NCBI GenBank assembly: GCA_947167435.1 | Contig: CAMVIC010000042.1 | Location: forward strand, 1-10,664 | Reading direction: 5' to 3' | Source of the DNA: an uncultured Clostridia bacterium | Lineage (GTDB): Bacteria > Bacillota_A > Clostridia > Oscillospirales > Oscillospiraceae | Length of the DNA: 10,664 bases | In this document: positions 1 through 5,507 of the stretch, in pieces | How the letters are laid out: each line of letters begins with the position of its first letter | How positions within the stretch are numbered: the first letter of the stretch is position 1 | The notes under the pieces: generated by a model | Database searches by the model: none | Seen by the model: only the letters and a program-made list of their open reading frames with translations | Told to the model about the DNA's origin: nothing | Position numbers and translations under genes: made by a program

Positions 1-11
1 TCAAATGTCAT
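1..11 (-). CDS. Possible start of a gene running off the left edge
   Basis: On the minus strand an ATG at 11-9 opens a frame that leaves the window after three codons. An AGGAG sequence at 24-20 sits 8 bases upstream, which is ideal ribosome-binding spacing. The competing ATG at 18-16 reaches a stop after five codons, so the inner ATG is preferred. Too little is visible to name a product. If the boxes at 194-270 are a transposon end, this could be the start of its transposase, but that is speculation. Confidence 0.3.
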
Positions 12-31
12 TTTTCATTCTCCTTTCATTT

Positions 32-50
32 AGCTCAACAAGTTTGAGCT
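32..50. promoter_or_regulatory. 7-bp dyad in front of the left-edge gene start
   Basis: AGCTCAA at 32-38 and TTGAGCT at 44-50 form a perfect inverted repeat with a 5-base spacer. It lies directly upstream of the AGGAG of the putative minus-strand gene at the left edge. It could be an operator or a 5' UTR hairpin. No regulator is visible next to it. Confidence 0.35.
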
Positions 51-193
51 TTCACCAATATATACACGTAACCCACGGAATTGTTACACGATAACAAAAA
101 ATTATTTGCTCTTTTGCAAATATATGCTATTTTGGGGAAGCAATTATTCTTTTGTATCTTCTCTATACTTCCGTTGTCGAAAACGCCATTTGA

Positions 194-270
194 TCAAATT
201 GAACGATTCCCCCTCTGTGAGAACGATACCCCTCAAATTGAACGATTACCCTCTGTGAGAACGATTTGTC
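194..270. repeat. Four GAACGAT boxes at 19-20 bp intervals
   Basis: GAACGAT occurs at 201-207, 221-227, 240-246 and 259-265, so the boxes are 20, 19 and 19 bases apart. The flanks alternate: boxes 1 and 3 are preceded by TCAAATT, boxes 2 and 4 by TCTGTGA, giving a two-fold tandem repeat of about 39 bases. Short ordered repeats of about 20 bp are typical of transposase-binding ends of IS21-type elements, and the AT-rich DNA to the left would fit such an element. An operator array is the alternative. No transposase is visible, so the assignment is inference. The rest of 51-193 and 271-322 shows no convincing gene. Confidence 0.5.
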
Positions 271-322
271 CGGGAGAGAGAGTGGCCGGGAACATCCGCA
301 AAAAGCCCTCATTCTCCAAAAC

Positions 323-353
323 AGGGACCCCGGCTCGTTGAGCCGAGGTCCCT
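323..353 (-). terminator. Terminator of the reductase-apbE operon
   Basis: AGGGACC at 323-329 pairs with GGTCCCT at 347-353, and CGGCTC at 331-336 pairs with GAGCCG at 340-345 around a GTT loop. There is one C-A mismatch. Read on the minus strand the stem begins 10 bases after the apbE stop codon and is followed by GTTTT, so it is an intrinsic terminator with a short U-tract. Confidence 0.75.
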
Positions 354-363
354 TCAGCAATCG

Positions 364-1269
364 TCAGCTTTTAATAAAGATCAACCCCATGTCAGGCGAA
401 TATGTGACCGTTCCATCCTGAAAAAGGAATGCCGCTTTGGCGTCAAATTGCTGTGCCAGTTCGATTCCGCGCTCCTTTCCCAGGATGAACATGGCGGTTG
501 TGAGGCCATCTGCCAATACAGATTTGGACGAAACGGCCGTAACGCTTACAAGGCCGTTCTGTACCGGCCAGCCCGTCCGGGGATCAATAAAGTGATTGTA
601 CCGAACACCGTTTACCTCGAATCCCCGCTCGTAGATCCCGCTGGTAACTACACTCCCGTCGGAACATGGGACAGCCGCCCAATAGTCTTTTCCCCTTTCT
701 CCAAAGGGGTTTTGAAGACCAATGATCCAGGGCGTTCCGTCGGGCCGGTTGCCAATTGTCACAATATTGCCGCCAAAATTCAGAACAGCGTCCTGTACGC
801 CCCGGTCTCGCAAATAATCCGCAATCTGATCCGCAATATATCCTTTTGCGATTCCGCCGAGATCGACCATCATACCGGCGGGCATCGTCACTGTTGCGCC
901 AGAGATTGTTATCTGCTCGAAATCCGTGTTCCGCAATGCCTGCTCAATTTTCTCCGGCTCCGGTATCTTCGCTTCTCCGCTGTTGAACCGCCACAGTTCT
1001 ATGACCGGTCCGACCGAGATATTAAACGCTCCATCGGATGCGGCATACAGGGAAGCGGCTGTTTCCAGCACAGTCAGGGCGTCCCGGCCGACGGTCACGG
1101 ATGCTCCGTCAGCATGATTCATTTTCCAGACATCGCTTCCCGGTACAGTTTTGCTGAGAGCGGCATCATAAAACGCGCAGAGTTTCATGGCTTCCTGCAA
1201 AATCTGGATATCGCAGTCGGCCGTTATCGTATTGATTGTATCGAAGTATTTCCCACTTACGAATGCCAT
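364..1269 (-). CDS. apbE: FAD:protein FMN transferase (ApbE family), without signal peptide
   Basis: ApbE enzymes split FAD and attach FMN through a phosphoester bond to a threonine or serine in a D-x-x-S/T-G-A-T/S motif of the target. The 301-residue protein shows the family core: a KYFDT start (7-11), DLGGIAKGY (136-144), NFGGN (164-168), SGIYERGF (210-217), HFIDPRTGWP (226-235) and ADGLTTAMFILG (253-264), where D254 and T258 match the usual metal-site residues. Only six residues precede the catalytic fold, and an in-frame TGA lies 15 bases upstream of the ATG, so no lipoprotein or Sec signal can be added. A GGGGAG lies 5 bases before the start. It is the second gene of an operon 98 bp behind a Tat-exported FMN-binding reductase, its obvious target. 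A cytoplasmic location would suit a Tat substrate that folds before export; that point is inference. Confidence 0.93.
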   Translation of the reverse strand: MAFVSGKYFDTINTITADCDIQILQEAMKLCAFYDAALSKTVPGSDVWKMNHADGASVTVGRDALTVLETAASLYAASDGAFNISVGPVIELWRFNSGEAKIPEPEKIEQALRNTDFEQITISGATVTMPAGMMVDLGGIAKGYIADQIADYLRDRGVQDAVLNFGGNIVTIGNRPDGTPWIIGLQNPFGERGKDYWAAVPCSDGSVVTSGIYERGFEVNGVRYNHFIDPRTGWPVQNGLVSVTAVSSKSVLADGLTTAMFILGKERGIELAQQFDAKAAFLFQDGTVTYSPDMGLIFIKS

Positions 1270-1297
1270 GTATTCTCCCCATCAGTCCGATTGTTTC

Positions 1298-1336
1298 AGC
1301 GGCCCCCGTCAGCTTGGAAGAATGACGGGGGCCGCT
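1298..1336 (-). other. Intercistronic 14-bp hairpin between reductase and apbE
   Basis: AGCGGCCCCCGTCA at 1298-1311 and its exact reverse complement at 1323-1336 form a 14-bp stem with an 11-base loop. Neither side has a U-run, so it is not a standard intrinsic terminator. In this position it could protect the 3' end of the reductase message or lower apbE expression relative to the reductase. Confidence 0.65.
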
Positions 1337-1367
1337 AAGCAGTCAGAGACGAACGCTTCAGGTTCTG

Positions 1368-3536
1368 TTATGCCTTGAGATATTCAATAACGCTGTTTGC
1401 GGCGCTGTAGCCGGAGGTCGGATTGTGACCGGAAGTAAGCCCGCCCATGTTGGGATACAGACGGCCAAACCAGCCGGCGGCCATATCGCCTGCCGCATAG
1501 AGGCCGGGGATCGGGTATCCGTCTTCTTTGAGGACTTCATAGTCCCTGCCCATCACGAGACCGCCAAAGCTGCCGAGGACACGGGGCCGGATCTCAACGG
1601 CATAGAAAGGCCCTTCCTTAATGGTGAAGACAAGTGCATCGGCTGTCTTGCCGTAGTCCGTATCCACGCCGTTTTCGACCATCGTATTGTATCTGGCAAC
1701 TTCTTCGGCTACGACGTCGGGGTCCATGCCACAGGCTTTCGCCAGTTCTTCCAGTGTGTCACCCTTCTTGACGTAACCAACGCCTATGCCGATCTGCATC
1801 ATTGCCATCAGGTCAGGCATCGGCTGGTCCTTCGTACCACGCCACGGTTTGACCGGCGTTCCGTTTTCCATCATATAATCCACGGTCGCCTGATCAAGGA
1901 TCTGGTAGCATTGCTTGCCGCCGATAACCGAGTTGCCGCCGGGAGTCGGTTTGTAGCAGGTCGCCTCGTTGTTGAAACGTCTGCCCATTCTGTTCAGCCA
2001 GAGCAGCGGCACATTCGCCAGGCAGGAACGGGAATCCTTTGCCTGTACGGTATCCACACCGACGTATTTTGCAAGAAGCGGCATGGTGTGGTTGTGGGCA
2101 TGCACACCAAAATCGCCTTTTTCCGCCCCGATTTCCCAAGCCATTGTGAGGCCTTCGCCGTCCGTTGTAGAGATACCGCAGTTCTCGGCATAGGTGGGAT
2201 AGTTCGGGAAGTACTTCATCATGATCTCTTCGCTGGCACTGGCACCGCCGGTTGCGAGGATCGCCGCTTTGCAATTCACCGTCAGCGTGCCGCCGTCTTT
2301 CTTGACGGCCTTCACGCCCGCGATCGAGCCGTCTTCGTTCGTGATGAGACCGGTCGCCCTGGTGTTGATCAGGGTCGTGGCGCCGAGCGCCGCGGCACTG
2401 GTGTGGAGAATGCCCCAGCGAAGTCCCTGCCCTTTGATGGTGATCGTTGTCTCGCTGGCCGGAGAAAGCTCCATGCCCGCCTCCTGAAGCATGTCGGTCA
2501 TAGGACCGCAATCTTCAACATAATGCTTGATGAGGCGGGGATCATTATAATAGCTATTGATATCGATCAGGTTTTCCAACTGCGATGCTTTGAACGCATC
2601 GTAGTCATAATCGGGATATGCCTCTCTCTGGCACTGTGCCGCAGCCCAGTTCATGGAGCGGAAGCCCGCGATTTCACCGGCGCCGCCGACAGCTCCGGCG
2701 GATTCCAGGCAGATGACCTTCAGCCCCCGGCTGGCCAGCCTGTAGAGAGCAACCGATCCGGCCGTGCCGCCTCCGATTACACAGACATCGCAATCCAGGG
2801 TTTCATCCACCGGAGTCGGTGCGGGGATGGGAACATGCTTGAACGCCTTCAAGTCGCAGCCTGCCTGCATTGCACAGTCGGCGACAGCATCCAGAATGGC
2901 GCGGGAACTGAACGTCGCAGTTGATACGCAGTCCACACCAAGCGACTGGTACTCCACGATATCGGCACAGATGCTGTTCTTCGCTGCATCCAGGAGGCTT
3001 GGCGTATCCGAGGCTTCGGTGACTTCAACGGATACAACCTTGTTGCCGGAAAACTCGCATTTCACAGTCACGGGGCCGTTGTGGCCTTTGCTTGATCCGG
3101 TATAAACGCCATCCTTGAAGCTTACTTCCCCGTATTCCGGCCGCACAACGGGGAGCCCGGCCTCTTCCATGCAGGATGCCGCTGCATTCAGGATTGCTTT
3201 GGACGTGTACGTAGCGCCTGAAACCGCATCCACATTTACGCCGTTGGCTTCGACGATCTTCCCGGGCAGAAGCTCAAGCGCCTTGGTGCCCATTTCTCTT
3301 GTTTCATGCGGTCCGATTGCTTCAACGGACTGGATGACCCCGGATTCAACCGTCATGGATACGGTAACGTCTCCATGGAATCCTTTTGCCGTCGCTGTGA
3401 AGGTGCTTGGTCCAACCGATGCTTCGGCAGCGGCTTCAGCTACCGATCCGCCACCAAGCAGGCTCATGGCCGCAATGCTGGCAGCACTTGCGGCAGTACC
3501 TTTTAAGAAATCTCTTCTGCTGATGTGCTTTTCCAT
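1368..3536 (-). CDS. Tat-exported flavoprotein reductase: two FMN-binding domains plus FAD-binding fumarate-reductase-like domain
   Basis: This 722-residue protein probably reduces an unidentified acceptor outside the membrane. A twin-arginine leader (SRRDFLKG at 6-13, hydrophobic stretch, AEAAA near 33-37) predicts Tat export. Two FMN_bind domains follow at about 44-127 and 142-226. The first has the flavinylation motif DAVSGAT (103-109); the second has DCVSTAT (202-208), with T for the usual G. A FAD_binding_2 domain starts with the dinucleotide fold VCVIGGGTAG (251-260) and ends with IPGLYAAGD (676-684). Compared with Shewanella flavocytochrome c3, catalytic R402, H504 and R544 fall at Y528, G655 and Y694, so fumarate is unlikely to be the substrate. 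There is no CxxCH haem motif. The start is supported by AAGGAGG 9 bases upstream and by the Tat motif. ApbE is encoded next in the operon. The electron donor is not in the window. Confidence 0.9.
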   Translation of the reverse strand: MEKHISRRDFLKGTAASAASIAAMSLLGGGSVAEAAAEASVGPSTFTATAKGFHGDVTVSMTVESGVIQSVEAIGPHETREMGTKALELLPGKIVEANGVNVDAVSGATYTSKAILNAAASCMEEAGLPVVRPEYGEVSFKDGVYTGSSKGHNGPVTVKCEFSGNKVVSVEVTEASDTPSLLDAAKNSICADIVEYQSLGVDCVSTATFSSRAILDAVADCAMQAGCDLKAFKHVPIPAPTPVDETLDCDVCVIGGGTAGSVALYRLASRGLKVICLESAGAVGGAGEIAGFRSMNWAAAQCQREAYPDYDYDAFKASQLENLIDINSYYNDPRLIKHYVEDCGPMTDMLQEAGMELSPASETTITIKGQGLRWGILHTSAAALGATTLINTRATGLITNEDGSIAGVKAVKKDGGTLTVNCKAAILATGGASASEEIMMKYFPNYPTYAENCGISTTDGEGLTMAWEIGAEKGDFGVHAHNHTMPLLAKYVGVDTVQAKDSRSCLANVPLLWLNRMGRRFNNEATCYKPTPGGNSVIGGKQCYQILDQATVDYMMENGTPVKPWRGTKDQPMPDLMAMMQIGIGVGYVKKGDTLEELAKACGMDPDVVAEEVARYNTMVENGVDTDYGKTADALVFTIKEGPFYAVEIRPRVLGSFGGLVMGRDYEVLKEDGYPIPGLYAAGDMAAGWFGRLYPNMGGLTSGHNPTSGYSAANSVIEYLKA

Positions 3537-3629
3537 GGTAAATGACCTCCTTCTGATGATATATTCCGTTTTGTTTTATAAGAGGAAGATGCTACGCCCG
3601 TGGATCGTCCGCTTATAAACCTTAAATCC

Positions 3630-3658
3630 ATTATAAGTCGGTATATATCGAAAAGCAA
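3630..3658 (-). promoter_or_regulatory. Promoter of the reductase-apbE operon
   Basis: On the minus strand a perfect TATAAT (3635-3630) is preceded by a 17-base spacer and TTGCTT (3658-3653). Transcription would begin near 3623, leaving an 87-base leader before the reductase ATG. An inverted repeat CTTATAA (3612-3618) / TTATAAG (3631-3637) spans the -10 and start region and could be an operator. No regulator gene is adjacent. Confidence 0.65.
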
Positions 3659-3746
3659 CAGCTATAGCCTTGATTACAGCGTCGCAATACACCAAATCAG
3701 CGGCTTCGAATTTGGTTATTATCACCAGAAGCAGAGAGCGGTTTTC

Positions 3747-3788
3747 CCGGCGTGCGCACCGGTTCATGCACAGGCTCCCGGCCTGTGC
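3747..3788. repeat. Paired-hairpin repeat, copy A
   Basis: A first dyad (3747-3762, CCGG ends around TGCG) is joined by TTCAT to a perfect 8-bp hairpin, GCACAGGC (3768-3775) with GCCTGTGC (3781-3788) and a TCCCG loop. The same order of elements recurs about 191 bases downstream as copy B. Short frames reading through this block and its neighbour look like by-products of the repeats, not genes. The rest of 3659-3746 shows nothing recognisable. Confidence 0.6.
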
Positions 3789-3818
3789 GGACATGATTCG
3801 AATCCTGCCCCTCTAATC

Positions 3819-3867
3819 GCCATAAAACAGCCCCCCGGCCATTCCTGGCCGGGGGCTGTTTTATGGC
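3819..3867. terminator. Bidirectional terminator-like hairpin, copy A
   Basis: GCCATAAAACAGCC (3819-3832) pairs with GGCTGTTTTATGGC (3854-3867), and the stem continues through CCCGGCC/GGCCGGG to a 6-base loop with one bulged C. The A-run and T-run inside the arms give a terminator shape on both strands. On the minus strand it comes directly after the truncated copy of the tRNA-Ser 3' end, just as the terminator at 4006-4046 comes after the intact tRNA. Confidence 0.7.
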
Positions 3868-3884
3868 GGAGATGGAGAGATTCG
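3864..3884 (-). pseudogene. Duplicated 3' end of tRNA-Ser (21 bases)
   Basis: Bases 3864-3884 are identical to 4045-4065, the last 21 bases of the tRNA-Ser gene: half the T-loop, the 3' strand of the T-stem, the 3' acceptor strand, the discriminator G and the CCA. The identity stops inside the T-loop, and the rest of the tRNA is absent. It is the kind of scar left when an element integrates at a tRNA 3' end, although the 181-bp interval is far too short to hold an integrase. Confidence 0.75.
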
Positions 3885-3889
3885 CGTGC

Positions 3890-3926
3890 ATCCGATTTCC
3901 CCTTGCGGGGGACGGGGAGATCGGAT
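3890..3926. repeat. 13-bp hairpin between the two repeat units
   Basis: The 13 bases at 3890-3902 (ATCCGAT, then TTCCCC) pair with 3914-3926 (GGGGAG, then ATCGGAT), with one G-T pair and an 11-base loop. It separates the truncated tRNA tail from paired-hairpin copy B. It has no counterpart in copy A and no U-run. Confidence 0.55.
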
Positions 3927-3936
3927 AAAGGTATTC

Positions 3937-3979
3937 GCCAGTGTGCGCACTGGCTCATGCACACGCCCCCGGCGTGTTC
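3937..3979. repeat. Paired-hairpin repeat, copy B
   Basis: GCCAGTG (3937-3943) pairs with CACTGGC (3948-3954) around TGCG. After TCAT, ACACGCC (3961-3967) pairs with GGCGTGT (3971-3977) around CCC. Compared with copy A, the second stem carries a G-C to C-G exchange and the first an A-T to G-C exchange, both keeping the pair. This suggests the fold, not only the sequence, has been kept. Confidence 0.6.
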
Positions 3980-3987
3980 GATTTTAA

Positions 3988-4000
3988 TTCGAATCTCTCC
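3988..4000 (+). repeat. Inverted copy of the tRNA-Ser T-arm
   Basis: TTCGAATCTCTCC at 3988-4000 is the exact reverse complement of 4055-4067, which is the T-loop and T-stem 3' side of tRNA-Ser. The two copies flank the terminator hairpin and make an extended palindrome of about 80 bp. A weaker counterpart of this inverted copy lies at 3796-3821 beside the other terminator. Confidence 0.65.
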
Positions 4001-4005
4001 ACAGG

Positions 4006-4046
4006 CACAATAAAAGAGCCTGCCATCGGCAGGCTCTTTTATTGTG
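4006..4046. terminator. Terminator of tRNA-Ser, perfect 19-bp stem
   Basis: Bases 4006-4024 and 4028-4046 are exact reverse complements around an ATC loop. The GC-rich core is AGAGCCTGCC, and the outer part supplies the A-run and T-run, so it can terminate on either strand. The outermost two pairs overlap the CCA end of the tRNA gene, so terminator and tRNA 3' end are fused. Confidence 0.8.
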
Positions 4047-4136
4047 GCGGAGATGGAGAGATTCGAACTCTCGAGGAGCTTTTGACCCCTACACGATTTC
4101 CAATCGTGCGCGCTCGACCAACTACGCGACATCTCC
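4045..4136 (-). tRNA. tRNA-Ser, anticodon GGA
   Basis: Read on the minus strand the 92-base sequence folds as a class II tRNA. The acceptor is GGAGATG with CATCTCC, the D-stem GCG/CGC, and the anticodon stem CACGA/TCGTG around loop TTGGAAA, which gives anticodon GGA. A long variable arm (AGGGG/CTCCT) follows, then T-stem GAGAG/CTCTC around TTCGAAT. The discriminator G and the CCA are encoded. The long variable arm and the anticodon both identify serine, reading UCC and UCU codons. It has its own promoter and terminator and is not part of the neighbouring operons. Confidence 0.96.
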
Positions 4137-4178
4137 GTGTTGCTCAAGAATGAAAATGATTCAATTCACAGCTTGCAC

Positions 4179-4207
4179 ATTGTAATACAGATACAAAATA
4201 AAGTCAA
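4179..4207 (-). promoter_or_regulatory. Promoter of tRNA-Ser
   Basis: On the minus strand TTGACT (4207-4202), a 17-base spacer and TACAAT (4184-4179) form a near-consensus promoter. Initiation is expected near 4172, about 36 bases before the mature tRNA 5' end. The GC-rich stretch at 4255-4340 behind it has short inverted repeats built on ACACGGGGCC but no clear U-run or gene. Confidence 0.75.
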
Positions 4208-4366
4208 GGTTTTTTTCTGCGGGCTGCGGATGTTTTTGCGTGTTTTTCTTCCATACACAGGCAGACACGGGGCCTGTGAACCGAAACCGCGGGAAACCCG
4301 GCGGCACAGGAGACACGGGGCCCGTGCCGGGAGCTGCGGCGAGACCGTTAGCCGGGGTTGAGAGCC

Positions 4367-5257
4367 TCAGCCCCGGTACATCTCTGCGATCACGGTCTGG
4401 GCGCACTTGACAAAGCGGCGGATGTTCCGGTCCCCGGTGCGCCGCTCGCTCATGGCAAGACCCAGCCAGCGGGACACGGCGGGGGAGAGCGGCGCGGTGC
4501 GCACGTCGTAGGGCATGTCGTACATGATAAGCTCCGACAGAATGCTCAGGCCCAGCCCGTGCTCCACCATGGACACGATGGCCGCGTCGTCCAGGTTGGT
4601 GCGCTGGACCCGGGAGGCCACCCTGTCCAGACCCTGGGGGAAGATGGGGTTGATGGTGGCGTCAAAGCCGGCGGCGGGCATCAGGAATTCCTTTCCCGTG
4701 AAGGCATCGATGGGGAAGGAGTCCCCCTCCAGCGGATAGCCTGCGGGCAGAACCGCCACCAGCGTGTCGTCCCGCAGCGGGGTGAAGTGCAGGCCCTGGG
4801 CCAGATCCTCATGGAAGCTGACGATGGCGCAGTCCAGCCGGTCGTCCTTCAGCATGGCGTAGATATCCGGAACGCCGCCCACATACAGCTCCACCTCCGT
4901 GTCCGGATTCTGCTTCCGGAAAGCGGCCAGAATCGCCGGCAGCCACTGGCGGGCGGTGCTGGTGTAAGCCCCCAGCCGCAGCGTGGAAAAATTCCGCTGC
5001 CGCAGCTGCTCGGCCTGGGCGTCAAGCTGGTCGGCGGCGTCCATCAGCGCGCGCATCCGGGGCAGAAGGGCCTGCCCGGCGGGGGAGAGGTGCACTCCGC
5101 CCTTGCTGCGCACCAGCAGATTAAGCCCAAGCTCCTCCTCCAGCGCGTTCATCATATGGGTCAGGCCCGACTGGGTATAGCCCAGCTCTGTCGCGGCGGC
5201 GGTCAGGCTGCCCCGGTCCACGGCCGTAAGCAGGGCGTTGATTTTCTTCGTATCCAT
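4367..5257 (-). CDS. LysR-family transcriptional regulator
   Basis: The 296-residue protein has the LysR layout. An N-terminal winged helix-turn-helix covers about residues 1-60, with GSLTAAATELGYTQSGLTHM as its recognition region. A linker helix rich in Q, E and L follows (about 62-90), then a periplasmic-binding-like effector domain starting at LRLGAYTS (93-100). Length is normal for the family. The ribosome binding site is weak (GAAAGCG), but the ATG fits the family's usual N-terminus. It is divergent from the NSS transporter, sharing a 250-bp intergenic region, so it most likely controls that transporter and itself in response to a small ligand, possibly the transported compound. The effector cannot be told from sequence. 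Confidence 0.93.
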   Translation of the reverse strand: MDTKKINALLTAVDRGSLTAAATELGYTQSGLTHMMNALEEELGLNLLVRSKGGVHLSPAGQALLPRMRALMDAADQLDAQAEQLRQRNFSTLRLGAYTSTARQWLPAILAAFRKQNPDTEVELYVGGVPDIYAMLKDDRLDCAIVSFHEDLAQGLHFTPLRDDTLVAVLPAGYPLEGDSFPIDAFTGKEFLMPAAGFDATINPIFPQGLDRVASRVQRTNLDDAAIVSMVEHGLGLSILSELIMYDMPYDVRTAPLSPAVSRWLGLAMSERRTGDRNIRRFVKCAQTVIAEMYRG

Positions 5258-5285
5258 TGTGAATTATTTCGCTTTCTTATTGATG

Positions 5286-5314
5286 AATCTATCCATGAAG
5301 AAATCTCATTACAA
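5286..5314 (-). promoter_or_regulatory. Promoter of the LysR-type gene
   Basis: On the minus strand TTGTAA (5314-5309), a 17-base spacer and TAGATT (5291-5286) point to a start near 5279, giving a short leader of about 22 bases. The -35 lies inside the dyad at 5307-5325, which fits autorepression. Confidence 0.5.
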
Positions 5315-5325
5315 CCATAATAATG
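5307..5325. promoter_or_regulatory. Putative LysR-type binding site (CATTA-N9-TAATG)
   Basis: CATTA (5307-5311) and TAATG (5321-5325) form a perfect inverted repeat containing the T-N11-A pattern typical of LysR-family sites (T5310 to A5322). It overlaps the regulator's own -35 and lies a few bases upstream of the transporter's -35. This is the usual layout for a regulator that represses itself and controls a divergent target. Confidence 0.5.
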
Positions 5326-5331
5326 TGGCGT

Positions 5332-5360
5332 TTGGCAAATTGCAAGAGGAATGTTATATT
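5332..5360 (+). promoter_or_regulatory. Promoter of the NSS transporter
   Basis: TTGGCA (5332-5337), a 17-base spacer and TATATT (5355-5360) predict a start near 5367. This leaves a leader of about 140 bases before the ATG, long enough to contain a regulatory structure. Confidence 0.6.
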
Positions 5361-5390
5361 GAATTTATCAAAGCAAATGAGAAAAGAGCC

Positions 5391-5474
5391 TGATCCTTTT
5401 CCACTGCCGCCTCGGTGCGGCATGCGCATCCCACACCTGGGCACGAACGGCGGAGGAAATCAGCGCCTTTTTTT
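5391..5474 (+). promoter_or_regulatory. Structured leader ending in a T7 run, possible attenuator
   Basis: In the transporter leader, TGAT (5391-5394), TTCC (5399-5402) and CCGCC (5407-5411) can pair with ATCA (5459-5462), GGAA (5455-5458) and GGCGG (5449-5453), closing a domain with a small CCCA/TGGG hairpin inside. The same GGCG can instead pair with CGCC at 5464-5467, directly before seven T residues. Two exclusive folds before a U-run is what attenuators look like, but the terminator stem is short. It matches no riboswitch or T-box core I recognise. Confidence 0.3.
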
Positions 5475-5507
5475 ATTTGCGGACAATTATGAAAAGGAGA
5501 GATATAC

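Noticed and set aside
194..270. CRISPR-like array
   Set aside because: Units are only 19-20 bp and the sequences between boxes are themselves repeated, so there are no unique spacers.
81..360. Two short frames on opposite strands through the GAACGAT array
   Set aside because: Low-complexity translation of the tandem repeat, no ribosome binding sites, and the terminator of the operon lies inside them.
1425..2924. Long open frame on the plus strand opposite the reductase (499 codons), and a similar one opposite apbE (448-1338)
   Set aside because: They lie wholly antisense to clear protein families, have no ribosome binding site or promoter, and encode compositionally odd peptides.
1368..3536. 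Haem-containing flavocytochrome c
   Set aside because: No CxxCH motif anywhere in the protein; the N-terminal redox domains are FMN_bind, not cytochrome.
3600..4147. Overlapping short frames on both strands through the tRNA-Ser region with similar-looking peptides
   Set aside because: Their similarity comes from the DNA repeats and the tRNA itself, and they read through terminator stems. Not credible genes.
4358..5320. Open frame antisense to the LysR-type gene
   Set aside because: Rich in G, H, Q and R with no domain; a by-product of GC-rich third positions in the real gene.
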